Source of the DNA: REEB509 sp049314555
Lineage (GTDB): Bacteria > Pseudomonadota > Alphaproteobacteria > Caulobacterales > Aquidulcibacteraceae
Reading direction: 5' to 3'
Assembly: GCA_049314555.1 (NCBI GenBank)
Contig: JBMOEW010000010.1
Location: forward strand, 15,473 to 79,472
Length of the DNA: 64,000 bases
Shown here piece after piece: positions 33,080-40,878 of this stretch; the first letter of the stretch is position 1; each line of letters opens with the position of its first letter. The position numbers were made by a program, and so were the translations under genes. The notes under the pieces are model-generated. The model had not been told where the DNA came from, did no database searches, and saw only the letters and a list, made by a program, of their open reading frames with translations.

Positions 33080-33272
33080 GACCCGCGAATACGCCTTGCG
33101 AGGTGCGGCTTTTTGCATCATAGGTACTTGAAGTAGATCCGACGTTGGGTCGGTCAGGTGCGACATTCCGCAGCGTGCGGCTCAAGGTTTACCCCCCACA
33201 TGTGCTGAGGATCGCGTTTCGGTGCGGGCGCACGGTCGTGCGCGCGCGTTTTGGTGTTTGGGACTAGGTAGA

Positions 33273-34043
33273 ATGAGCTTCGACGACGACTTCGACGACG
33301 ACGACCGCGACGGCAAAAAGAAGAACAAGAACCCGCGTCGCCCCCGAGAGGGCGGCCCGGATGAAATGGCCCCCCCGGATTTCCCCCCACCCCCATCGCA
33401 GCGGTTTGATCGCGGTCCTCGTGAGGGCGGCGGTGGCGGCTATGGCGGTGGCGGCGGTGGTTACGGCGGCGGCGGTGGCGGTCGTGATGGCGGCGGCGGC
33501 GGCGGGGATCGAGGCGGCGGTGGCGGCGGCGGATATGGCGGCGGCGGCGGCGGTGGTTATCGCGGCGGTGGCGGCGGCGGCTATGGCGGCGGCGGTGGCA
33601 ACCGTGACGGCGGCGGCGGCGGCGGATATCGCGGCGGCGGTGGTGGCGGCTACGGCGGCGGCGGAAGCCGTGAAGGCGGCGGTGGCGGTGGCTATCGCGG
33701 CGGCGGCGGCGGCGGCTACGGTGGTGGCGGCGGTGGTGGCGGCGATCGCCCGTTCCGCCCACGCGGTGAAGGAGGAGGCGGCGGCGGCTTCAGTGGCGGC
33801 GATCGTCCGCCCAGAGCTCCGCTTGGTGACCCACAGAACGGCACCGTGAAGTTCTTCAACGCGGCGCGCGGGTTTGGCTTTATCACGCCAGATGGTGGCG
33901 GTGCAGACGTGTTCGTGCACGTGAGTGCGGTTGAGCGCGCAGGGCTCGCCGCCCTAGCTGAAGGTCAAAAAATAAACTTCCAGACGCTGCCAGACCCCAA
34001 GGGCAAAGGCCCAAAAGCTGTCAACTTGAAGGTTGTCGACTAA
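33273..34043 (+). CDS. Glycine/arginine-rich protein with C-terminal cold-shock domain
   Basis: 256 residues from ATG 33273. An acidic patch (FDDDFDDDD) and a basic patch (KKKNKNPRRPR) lead to a low-complexity region (about 51-176) built of repeats such as RGGGGGGYGGGGG with regularly spaced Tyr and Arg. The C-terminus (188-256) is a cold-shock domain: GTVKFFNAARGFGFITPDGG with RNP1, then DVFVHVSAVERAG with RNP2. A nucleic-acid chaperone role is expected from the domain. The long Gly-Tyr-Arg region is unusual for bacterial cold-shock proteins and resembles eukaryotic glycine-rich RNA-binding proteins. A terminator follows. Confidence 0.88.
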   Translation: MSFDDDFDDDDRDGKKKNKNPRRPREGGPDEMAPPDFPPPPSQRFDRGPREGGGGGYGGGGGGYGGGGGGRDGGGGGGDRGGGGGGGYGGGGGGGYRGGGGGGYGGGGGNRDGGGGGGYRGGGGGGYGGGGSREGGGGGGYRGGGGGGYGGGGGGGGDRPFRPRGEGGGGGGFSGGDRPPRAPLGDPQNGTVKFFNAARGFGFITPDGGGADVFVHVSAVERAGLAALAEGQKINFQTLPDPKGKGPKAVNLKVVD

Positions 34044-34075
34044 CCGATCGCTGAAATTAAATTTCGGGCAGATTT

Positions 34076-34111
34076 GCGCCCCGGTCGGAGACGGCTGGGG
34101 CGCTTTTCTTT
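34076..34111 (+). terminator. Rho-independent terminator after the cold-shock gene
   Basis: GCGCCCC (34076-34082) pairs with GGGGCGC (34097-34103) over a 14-base loop, followed by TTTTCTTT. It lies 32 bases after the stop at 34043. Confidence 0.85.
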
Positions 34112-34310
34112 GTCAGGTTGCCTGTACAAGCGTTACCGTAAGCACACTGATCATCCGGCGTGACGCCAAAGCCTCCTGCGTGCGTTCGATTTGGCCGGTT
34201 GGGCGCTGCTGGCCGATAGCGGCCGGCTCATTGCTGCCAAGACGCGCCGATGACTCGCGTTGACCTCTGCGCAGTAACCGCTAGTTTGCCGAGGTCGTCA
34301 GGAGGGTCAG

Positions 34311-34718
34311 ATGGCCATTACAGACCCCAAGGCTATTGTCGCCGATTATGCAGGGCGGGCTCGCACGCTGGTCAGTGCGATTGTGGCGTCTTGGCCGGCG
34401 CTGGCGGTTTCAGCGCTCTGCGTGATCGCGTTTGCGTCTAGCGTCTTGCATGCGCCGGACCGGTTGCCGCCGTTTGGCAGTATCTCGGCGGCACAGCTGG
34501 GGCTGCCTTTGGGCCTGCCGGATTTGGATGAAGTCGGCACGCAGGCGCAGGAAGCCGCGCAGGCAGCAAAGCCCCATGTTCAAGACGCAGTTGCGCGCCT
34601 GCAGGCCGAGCACCCAGGCTGGGTGCGCTGGTTGAACCTGAGCGGGCTGATTTTTTCCACGGCCATGCTGATCATGACCATGGCCCTGCAGGTGCAACAG
34701 TTTCGCCGTTCGGTTTGA
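34311..34718 (+). CDS. Two-helix membrane protein of unknown function
   Basis: 135 residues with AGGAGGG ahead of ATG 34311. Two hydrophobic segments (about 21-43 and 109-130) are separated by a mostly polar stretch rich in Ala, Gln and Glu (EVGTQAQEAAQAAKPHVQDAVARLQ) that looks helical, perhaps periplasmic. No catalytic motif or known family is recognised. Its end is 22 bases from the end of the convergent infC gene. The 267 bases before it hold the terminator of the cold-shock gene and otherwise nothing that I can identify. Confidence 0.7.
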   Translation: MAITDPKAIVADYAGRARTLVSAIVASWPALAVSALCVIAFASSVLHAPDRLPPFGSISAAQLGLPLGLPDLDEVGTQAQEAAQAAKPHVQDAVARLQAEHPGWVRWLNLSGLIFSTAMLIMTMALQVQQFRRSV

Positions 34719-34740
34719 AACCAGGCCGCACGCGGCGCGG

Positions 34741-35286
34741 TTAACTGCGCGGTGCCATAACCATGACGACCTGACGGCCCTCAAAGCGGGGCTCTTGCTC
34801 CACTTTGGCGATGCCATCGAGTTCTTCGCGCATGCGTTCCAAGAGCTCCATGCCCAAGTGCGTATGGGCCAGCTCCCGGCCGCGGAATCGCAACGTGACC
34901 TTCACCTTGTCGCCTTCTTCAAAGAACCGGTGAATTGATCGCATTTTGACTTGGTAGTCATGGTCGTCAATATTGGGACGAACCTTGATCTCTTTGATTT
35001 CGATGGCCTTGGCGTTCTTGCGTGCTTCGGCTTTCTTCTTCTGCTCTTGGAAACGGTACTTGCCGAAATCCATGATCTTGCAAACGGGCGGCTCTGCGGC
35101 GGGCGCAACCTCTACAAGGTCCAAGCCAACTTCAACCGCGGCCTCGAGGGCAGCGCCGATTGGCATTTCGCCTTGTTTTTCTCCGTTTTCGTCGATGAGC
35201 AGAACCCGCGGAACGCCGCGGATTTCATCGTTCACGCGCGGGCCATCTTTGGACGGCGGCGGCGCGGCATAAGGACGACGAGCGAT
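34741..35286 (-). CDS. infC: Translation initiation factor IF-3, apparent AUC start
   Basis: 181 residues if read from ATC at 35286. IF-3 binds the 30S subunit, prevents 50S joining and checks start codons. The core VNDEIRGVPRVLLIDENGEKQGEMP and PPVCKIMDFGKYRFQEQKKKAEARKNAK match the family. A GTG start at 35235 would remove the conserved N-terminal lead ARRPYAAPPPSKDGPR, which lies in frame upstream. The frame is closed by TGA two codons before ATC, and no ATG, GTG or TTG lies between. GGGGG at 35293-35297 gives a six-base spacing to ATC. E. coli infC uses AUU for autoregulation, and the same logic is likely here. Confidence 0.93.
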   Translation of the reverse strand: MARRPYAAPPPSKDGPRVNDEIRGVPRVLLIDENGEKQGEMPIGAALEAAVEVGLDLVEVAPAAEPPVCKIMDFGKYRFQEQKKKAEARKNAKAIEIKEIKVRPNIDDHDYQVKMRSIHRFFEEGDKVKVTLRFRGRELAHTHLGMELLERMREELDGIAKVEQEPRFEGRQVVMVMAPRS

Positions 35287-35298
35287 AGTTCACCCCCT
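35284..35298 (-). promoter_or_regulatory. Ribosome-binding site and rare AUC start of infC
   Basis: On the minus strand AGGGGGTGAACTATC combines a Shine-Dalgarno run, an in-frame TGA stop and the ATC start. IF-3 is known to discriminate against non-canonical start codons, so a rare start in its own mRNA gives negative feedback. Confidence 0.75.
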
Positions 35299-35385
35299 GT
35301 GGTGATTGATGAAAGCACGCGCCGCCGGACTCACTGAGCCGACAAGACGCGCACATCTCCTATATCGCCGCGTAGGGCCTTGTGA

Positions 35386-36420
35386 TCAAGCGGGAACCGA
35401 CCAACCAAACGCACCAAGATTGCGCATCGCCCGTTCGACTTCGATCACTGGCAGATCTGCCAAGTGGCTGGCGCTGATCGTGGCCACCCCTTGAGGCGAG
35501 CGCGGGGCGACGCGCGCGGGGTCTGAATTGGACGAAAACAGCACCAAACACTTTGTGCCTGAGGCCGCTGCGATATGCATCGGGCCGGTGTCGTTGCCTA
35601 CGGCGAAGGCCGCACGCTCGGCCAAGGCTGCCACTTGGAAAAAGTCTGTCCGGGTCACGAGGTTTTTGGCCCGCGGCTCTGCTTCGGCCACAGCTTGCCC
35701 CACTTCCCTCTCGGCCAAATGTCCGATGACAACTGGGGTCACGCCGCGTTCGGCGATGGCGATTGCCAGGTCGGCGTAGTGTTTGGCGGGCCAGCGCTTC
35801 TCCGGCCGATGCGGCGAGGCACCGGGAATGATCAAAACATACGGCCCGCGCAGGCCGAAATAACCCGGCTGCAGGCGTGGCGGATCGCGGAGCGCTGGGC
35901 GGACCCAGCTGAGATCCGGGAGGGGTGCTTCGCCGCTGCGATACACTTCGCGCGCCGAGAAGCCCGCTTGCACGAGCTGGTCGGCTAGACGATCGAGCGA
36001 ATGCATGGTTTCGCGGTCTGGGTTGGTGTGGGGAAAGGCACAGCCAGGTGCGACGCCGGACCAGGGCGGTGGCTTGGGTTGCAGCGCGCGAAAGTAGTTT
36101 GTGGTGCGGCCGGAGGTTTGGAGGTCATAGACCATATCGTATTTTGCGGCTCGAATGCGCGCGAGGAGCTGGGCGGTTGCTGCGGCTTCGCGCGGGCGGC
36201 CATCGGCCTCGACCACATCGAAGTATGGGCACTTTTCCGCAAAGTCCTTGAAGACTTCGGTGGTCAACAGCGTGATGCGCGCGCCCAAATGGCGCTGACG
36301 GATCAGCCTCGCCGGTGCCAGCGCCTGGATGAAATCGCCCAGGGCACCCAGCTTGATCACCAACACTGACTTGGCCTGGGCGGCCGGTTCGGCGTTTTTC
36401 GCCACGTTCCAAATGGCCAT
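35386..36420 (-). CDS. Family 9 glycosyltransferase (heptosyltransferase-like)
   Basis: 344 residues from ATG 36420. The GT9 features are VLVIKLGALGDFIQALAPARLIRQRH at the N-terminus, YVLIIPGASPHRPEKRWPAKHYADLA after the middle, and FAVGNDTGPMHIAAASGTKCLVLF. Such enzymes add heptose or related sugars to lipopolysaccharide core on the cytoplasmic face of the inner membrane. The acceptor is not evident. The start codon overlaps the stop of the upstream GT4 gene by one base (TAATG), so the two are translationally coupled and probably serve one glycan. Confidence 0.9.
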   Translation of the reverse strand: MAIWNVAKNAEPAAQAKSVLVIKLGALGDFIQALAPARLIRQRHLGARITLLTTEVFKDFAEKCPYFDVVEADGRPREAAATAQLLARIRAAKYDMVYDLQTSGRTTNYFRALQPKPPPWSGVAPGCAFPHTNPDRETMHSLDRLADQLVQAGFSAREVYRSGEAPLPDLSWVRPALRDPPRLQPGYFGLRGPYVLIIPGASPHRPEKRWPAKHYADLAIAIAERGVTPVVIGHLAEREVGQAVAEAEPRAKNLVTRTDFFQVAALAERAAFAVGNDTGPMHIAAASGTKCLVLFSSNSDPARVAPRSPQGVATISASHLADLPVIEVERAMRNLGAFGWSVPA

Positions 36421-37574
36421 TATCGACGCTCCGTCGCTACACGTCGGTAGACCAGCAATGTGGCCTTCTGGAGTGCTAATTTGGAGTATCTGCCCTTCAC
36501 CCACGCGCGACCGGCAAGGCCCATGGCGGCGCGGCGATCGGCGGTGGCGTCTGTGAGATTGAGCAATGCCCGTGCCAGGGCGTAGGCGTCGCCTGGGGGT
36601 GTCAAGTGCCCGGTTTCGCCATCCTTGATCGTTTCCAAGAAACCGCCGAGCGACGAGGCGATCACCGGCTTGGCCATGGCCTGGGCTTCGATGGCCACAC
36701 GGCCAAAGGCCTCCGGCTCGATGGACGGGGTGACGACGATATCGGCCGTCGCCAAAGCTGCGGGCATGTCAGATTGATGGTCGATCACGCGCACGTCCGC
36801 TGTCAGACCGTGGCCGTCGATGCGAGCTTGCAGGCTGTTGCGGTAGGCATCGCGCCCAGCATGACTGCCGGCCATGAGCACCAAAAAGGCGTGTGGGCGG
36901 TCCTTGAAGGCGGCGGCGGCGGCGTCGATCAGGACCTCGTGGCCCTTCCAGCGGGTCATTCTGGTGGGCATCAAGATGATCGGGCGCGTGTCGTTGTCTT
37001 CGATGCCCCAGGTGCGGCGCTGGGCCAGTTTGCGTTCGCTGGACACGAGTGCGGGGTCAAACGCTTGCAGGTCAACGCCGCGCGGGATGGTGACGACGCG
37101 ATCGGGGTTGGTGTGATGGGTTTCAAGAATGTGGCGACGGGTGAACTCGGAGTTCGCAATGACCACATCGCCGCGGGCCATGACGGAGTTGTAAAGCGTC
37201 TTGGCTGACGACTTGGCATTGTAGACGCCGTGATATGTGGTGACGAACGGCGTTTTTGTGCGGCGCGCGGCCCACAGGGCGCTCCAGGCAGGGGCGCGGG
37301 AGCGCGCGTGCACGACGGTGACCTTTTTTGAGCGAATGATTTGGGCGAGATTGCCGGCATTGCCCCAAATGGCGAGCGGGCTTTTGACGTCCATGCTTAA
37401 GCGGATCAGTTCGCCGCCAACCTCTTTCAGCTCCGGCTCCAGGCGACCGCCCCGGCTCGCGACAAGGGCGCGACCGCCAGCCAGCACCACCGCCTCGGCG
37501 ACCTCCAGCGTGGTACGTTCCACGCCGCCGGCATTCAAAGCCGGCGTCACTTGGAGGACCGTGAACATTGCCAT
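36420..37574 (-). CDS. Family 4 glycosyltransferase
   Basis: 384 residues with two Rossmann halves. The N-terminus TVLQVTPALNAGGVERTTLEVAEAV, the middle HHTNPDRVVTIPRGVDLQAFDP and the C-terminal VTPSIEPEAFGRVAIEAQAMAKPVIASSLGGFLETI (retaining EX7E motif) define GT4. It transfers a sugar from a nucleotide or lipid donor, likely to lipopolysaccharide or exopolysaccharide. It is first in a two-gene unit with the GT9 gene and is divergent from the alpha/beta hydrolase gene, with 110 bases between the starts. Confidence 0.92.
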   Translation of the reverse strand: MAMFTVLQVTPALNAGGVERTTLEVAEAVVLAGGRALVASRGGRLEPELKEVGGELIRLSMDVKSPLAIWGNAGNLAQIIRSKKVTVVHARSRAPAWSALWAARRTKTPFVTTYHGVYNAKSSAKTLYNSVMARGDVVIANSEFTRRHILETHHTNPDRVVTIPRGVDLQAFDPALVSSERKLAQRRTWGIEDNDTRPIILMPTRMTRWKGHEVLIDAAAAAFKDRPHAFLVLMAGSHAGRDAYRNSLQARIDGHGLTADVRVIDHQSDMPAALATADIVVTPSIEPEAFGRVAIEAQAMAKPVIASSLGGFLETIKDGETGHLTPPGDAYALARALLNLTDATADRRAAMGLAGRAWVKGRYSKLALQKATLLVYRRVATERR

Positions 37575-37684
37575 CGTACCGTTATGCCCTCATGCGCGAC
37601 AAACGCCCCCGCTTGACGCCAAACTCATAAACAGGGACAGCCTCGCCCTGTTCGGACCTGAAATCCACATCCCAGGAGGCGAAA

Positions 37685-38446
37685 ATGCGACCGGATCTGG
37701 AGTTCACGCAGCGGCCAGGCGGCGAACGCCTTGCGTATTCGCGCTGTGCAGGACGCGTGCCGACTGTCGTTTGGTTGTGCGGGTTCCATTCTGACATGTC
37801 TGGAACCAAAGCGCTGGCCGTCGATTCTTGGGCCAATGCATCCAATCAGAGGTTTTTGCGCTTCGATTACTCTGGCCATGGCCAGTCTAGCGGCGCGTTC
37901 AGCGATGGTACACTGAGTGCGTGGCGGGCAGACACTTTGCACGTTCTAGACTCGGTTACCGAAGGGCCGCTGGTTTTGGTGGGATCGTCCATGGGGGCGT
38001 GGATTGCGCTTTTGGCCACCCTTGCGCGCCCCGAACGGGTGGCGGGACTGATGCTCATTGCACCGGCAACCGATTTCACAAGCCGGCTGATGGCCCCCCA
38101 ACTCTCCGATGCCGCCAAGCGTGAGCTTAACGAGACGGGGCGCTGGGTTCGGCCTTCTGCCTACGACGCGGGCGGCTATGTGATTACTCAGCGCCTGTTG
38201 GTCGACGGCGCTAGCCACGCGCTGTTGGATCAAGCGATCCCAATCAAAGTGCCGGCGCGGATCCTTCAAGGGCAAGAAGACCGCGATGTGCCATGGCAGC
38301 ACGCGCTGGAAACCGCGGACCGAATTGCTGGCACCGATGTTCGACTGACCTTGATCAAGGATGGCGACCACCGGCTTTCGCGCCCGCAGGACCTTGACCT
38401 TTTGATCCGGGAGATTGGTCAACTGGTGGCGGACGTTTCGGCCTGA
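37685..38446 (+). CDS. Alpha/beta hydrolase
   Basis: 253 residues. The serine nucleophile lies in VGSSMGAW (Ser102), the catalytic acid in LQGQEDRDVPW and the histidine in KDGDHRLS. An oxyanion-hole region WLCGFHSDMSGTKA and RFLRFDYSGHGQSSG complete the fold. The pattern resembles ABHD10-type (mycophenolic acid acyl-glucuronide or thioesterase-like) hydrolases. The natural substrate is unknown. Its 3' end overlaps the convergent epimerase-like gene by 28 bases. Confidence 0.88.
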   Translation: MRPDLEFTQRPGGERLAYSRCAGRVPTVVWLCGFHSDMSGTKALAVDSWANASNQRFLRFDYSGHGQSSGAFSDGTLSAWRADTLHVLDSVTEGPLVLVGSSMGAWIALLATLARPERVAGLMLIAPATDFTSRLMAPQLSDAAKRELNETGRWVRPSAYDAGGYVITQRLLVDGASHALLDQAIPIKVPARILQGQEDRDVPWQHALETADRIAGTDVRLTLIKDGDHRLSRPQDLDLLIREIGQLVADVSA

Positions 38447-39306
38447 AGGATGGACTTTAACCCCTCCCGATAGGTCGGGTATTTGGGCCGCCACCCCAAC
38501 TCGGCCTTAAGCCGGGCGTTCGATACGCGCTTGCACTCGCTATAGAAGCGCCGCCCCATGGGGCTCAGGTCTGCTTGATCGAAGGGTACTAGCGGCGGGG
38601 CCTCAATGCCCAAGAGATGGGCTGCGAAGGCTGACACCTCGTGGGTGGGGGCTGGTTCGTCGTCGCACACATTGTAGATCCGGCCCGGATTTGGACGCGC
38701 GATGGAGGCCTCCAAGGCAGCAGCGATATCGTCCACATGGGCGCGGGAAAACACTTGGCCGGGCTTGTCGATGCGCCGCTCTGAGCCTGCGCGCAATTTG
38801 TCGATCGGGCTGCGGCCGGGGCCATAGATGCCTGGCAAGCGGAAAATGTGGGCGGGACTTCGGCCCTTGGACCATAGCGCTTCGGCAGCGGCGCGACGGG
38901 TGGCCTCTGGGCTGGCCGGCGTGACGGGGTCGTCTTCAAAGGCCCAACGACCGCGCCGATCCCCGTAGACACCGGTGGTGGAGAGGTAGCCCACCCAAGC
39001 CGGGCTTGAAGACCCCGCGATTTCGCTGAACTCGAGAAAAGCTGGATCTGCGCCCTCCCCCGGGGGAATGGACATGAGAACGGCCGTGGCGCTGGCGAGG
39101 GCTGCCTTTACCTCGTCTGGCTGCTCTGTTGGAAAAACCAAGATTTGTGCACCGTCGAGGGATTGTGCGGCGGTTGCACGGCTGGTGCCGGTGATCGACC
39201 AGCCCTGGGGGCCAAGCCTTAGGGCGAGCGCTTTTGCCACGTAGCCGAAGCCAAAACACAGCAAATGCGGAGATCTGGCCTTGGATTCGCCCTGAGTGTC
39301 GGGCAT
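38419..39306 (-). CDS. NAD-dependent epimerase-like (extended SDR) protein
   Basis: 295 residues with the Rossmann start LLCFGFGYVAKALALRLGPQGWSITGTSR, a variant of the usual GxxGxxG motif. YLSTTGVYGDRRGRWAFED, FRLPGIYGPGRSP and RVDDIAAALEAS-like HVDDIAAALEASIARP define an extended SDR, similar to YeeZ-type proteins. The canonical YxxxK dyad is not clear, so catalytic activity is uncertain. It is divergent from the TPR gene with 37 bases between the starts. Confidence 0.82.
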   Translation of the reverse strand: MPDTQGESKARSPHLLCFGFGYVAKALALRLGPQGWSITGTSRATAAQSLDGAQILVFPTEQPDEVKAALASATAVLMSIPPGEGADPAFLEFSEIAGSSSPAWVGYLSTTGVYGDRRGRWAFEDDPVTPASPEATRRAAAEALWSKGRSPAHIFRLPGIYGPGRSPIDKLRAGSERRIDKPGQVFSRAHVDDIAAALEASIARPNPGRIYNVCDDEPAPTHEVSAFAAHLLGIEAPPLVPFDQADLSPMGRRFYSECKRVSNARLKAELGWRPKYPTYREGLKSILQAETSATS

Positions 39307-39343
39307 GCGGCGGTCCTCTTCGCTGTGTCACGGGAGTCGCACC

Positions 39344-40009
39344 ATGCTGATCGCCGCCGCGCTCGTCCAGCTTGCGCTTTCGCAAGCGCCTTTGGCGACC
39401 GATCCTGACGAGGCTTGGCTGACAAGCTGCGTTGCCCGGATCGAAACTGCGGCGGAGGCTGCCTACGAGGACGGCATGCAATGGTCGTCTGAGACGCGCC
39501 GGCCCGCGGGGTGGCGTTGTGCGGCGATGGCCCTGATTGAAATGGGCCGGGTGGGCGAAGGCGCTCGGCGGTTGGAGGCATTAGGCTCGCCGCCTGATGC
39601 TGGCCCGCCGAATATGCGCGCTGAAATCCTGTCGCAGGCAGGCAACGCTTGGTTGATGGCGGGCGATGGCCTACGGGCCCAGGCCACTTTTTCTCGGGCC
39701 ATTCAGATCATGGCGTCCGATCCAGAGGTGAGCGCAGATCTGTTGATCGACCGGGCACGGGCGTTTGCCATGCAGGGCGATTGGCGGCTTTCGGAGGAAG
39801 ATCTTTCGCGCAGTTTGGATCTGCGGCCAAACGATCCTTTGGCATTGCGGCTACGGGCGGTGGCGCGGATGAACCAAAACGCGTTCGACTTGGCGGAGGC
39901 GGATGCCCAAGCGGCCGCTTTGCAGGCGCCAACGGATATCGAGACGTTGCTGGTGCTTGGGCAGACCCGCGAGGCGCGCCGGACAGGGGTTGCGGTGGTT
40001 CCGCAGTAA
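39344..40009 (+). CDS. Tetratricopeptide-repeat exported protein
   Basis: 221 residues from ATG 39344 (CGGGAG ahead). A short hydrophobic N-terminus (MLIAAALVQLALSQA) is probably a signal peptide. The rest is helical, with TPR-like pairs such as AEILSQAGNAWLMAGDGLRAQATFSRAIQIM (about 90-120) and LLIDRARAFAMQGDWRLSEEDLSRSLDLRPNDP (about 130-165). TPR domains mediate protein contacts; the partner is unknown. It is convergent with the transglycosylase-like gene, with 30 bases between the stops. Confidence 0.8.
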   Translation: MLIAAALVQLALSQAPLATDPDEAWLTSCVARIETAAEAAYEDGMQWSSETRRPAGWRCAAMALIEMGRVGEGARRLEALGSPPDAGPPNMRAEILSQAGNAWLMAGDGLRAQATFSRAIQIMASDPEVSADLLIDRARAFAMQGDWRLSEEDLSRSLDLRPNDPLALRLRAVARMNQNAFDLAEADAQAAALQAPTDIETLLVLGQTREARRTGVAVVPQ

Positions 40010-40039
40010 AGGGAAGCCTCTTGGCCTTGATGCCAGCCA

Positions 40040-40876
40040 TCAAGGGCGGCTCGTTGACCCCCTGCCCCGGCTTGGGGGCGAGGCCGACGGCGTGACTGGA
40101 TCAGCTGGTGCAAGGCAATGGAAGGCTTGGTCTGCCTCCAGCTTCGCCATTTGATTGGCCATGCCGCCCACCAATTGGCGCAAGGTAACCGACTGGGCGG
40201 CGTTACGCAGCAAATCCGGGTTGGCGCGGCCAATGACCAAGGGCAAGGCGGCATTTACGCTGTCTAGGTCTGTTGCGGAGGTGCCGAGCCGGGCTTGGGC
40301 TGCGGCTTCCACGCCGATCAGACCACCGCCCCAGTTTGCGGTGTTGGCAAAAATTGTGAGGGTTTTGGGCTTGTCCCAGAACAGATTTATCAAAGCTCCG
40401 AGATAATCCGCCATCACGCCGCGCACCGGCGAGGGGGTTGCGCCATCCGGTTCGGCCCACAGGAACGCATTTTCGGCGGTGAGGCGGCGAAGGACTGCGC
40501 CATCGAAGCAGAAGTTTGGGTCATTTGCTGCCACAAGGGCGCGTTGCAGGTCTGGGTCTATGCCCTCAATGGGGAGCGGCCGGTAGGCGACTGACAGTTC
40601 ACGGGAGGCGGCGGCAACGAGGTTTGGGGTGCCTATGGGGCCAATCTCGGGCGTGCGCCAAACCATGAACGCCGGCACCAACCCTAAGGCAAATACAAGC
40701 GTGGCCAGGGACAGCCAAACCAGGCCAAAGCGTTTGGCCCCCTTGAGTTTATCAAGCTCATAGTCGAGTTCGCGGACAATCCACTTTGCCCGTTTGCGTT
40801 TGCGTTCTTGGCCGTACGGCGTGAGGATCACCTCTGGCGGCTTGCCGGCCCTGCCCTTTGCGCGCCCGGTTGCCAT
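40040..40876 (-). CDS. Transglycosylase-fold membrane protein lacking both catalytic glutamates
   Basis: 278 residues from ATG 40876, two bases after the queG stop. A basic N-terminus (about 1-48) precedes one membrane segment (51-72). The periplasmic part resembles family 51 transglycosylases such as MtgA: IEGIDPDLQRALVAANDPNFCFDG against the usual AAEDxxF, and KTLTIFANTANWGGGLIGVEAAAQARLG against LEIYLNVAExGxGxxGxEAAA. The two catalytic Glu positions are Asn118 and Thr174, and the GGSTIxQQ segment is missing. I infer a pseudo-enzyme, perhaps a structural or regulatory partner in peptidoglycan synthesis. The tail is Pro/Ser-rich. Confidence 0.7.
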   Translation of the reverse strand: MATGRAKGRAGKPPEVILTPYGQERKRKRAKWIVRELDYELDKLKGAKRFGLVWLSLATLVFALGLVPAFMVWRTPEIGPIGTPNLVAAASRELSVAYRPLPIEGIDPDLQRALVAANDPNFCFDGAVLRRLTAENAFLWAEPDGATPSPVRGVMADYLGALINLFWDKPKTLTIFANTANWGGGLIGVEAAAQARLGTSATDLDSVNAALPLVIGRANPDLLRNAAQSVTLRQLVGGMANQMAKLEADQAFHCLAPADPVTPSASPPSRGRGSTSRP

Positions 40877-40878
40877 CG

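Noticed and set aside
33080..33272. Possible terminator or cold-shock leader structure before the glycine-rich gene
   Set aside because: Short pairings (for example CCGAC with GTCGG near 33139-33155) exist but are too weak to support a defined element.
33154..33920. Minus-strand ORFs rich in His/Arg or Ala/Thr opposite the glycine-rich gene
   Set aside because: They arise from reading the GGC repeat DNA on the other strand and have no start signals.
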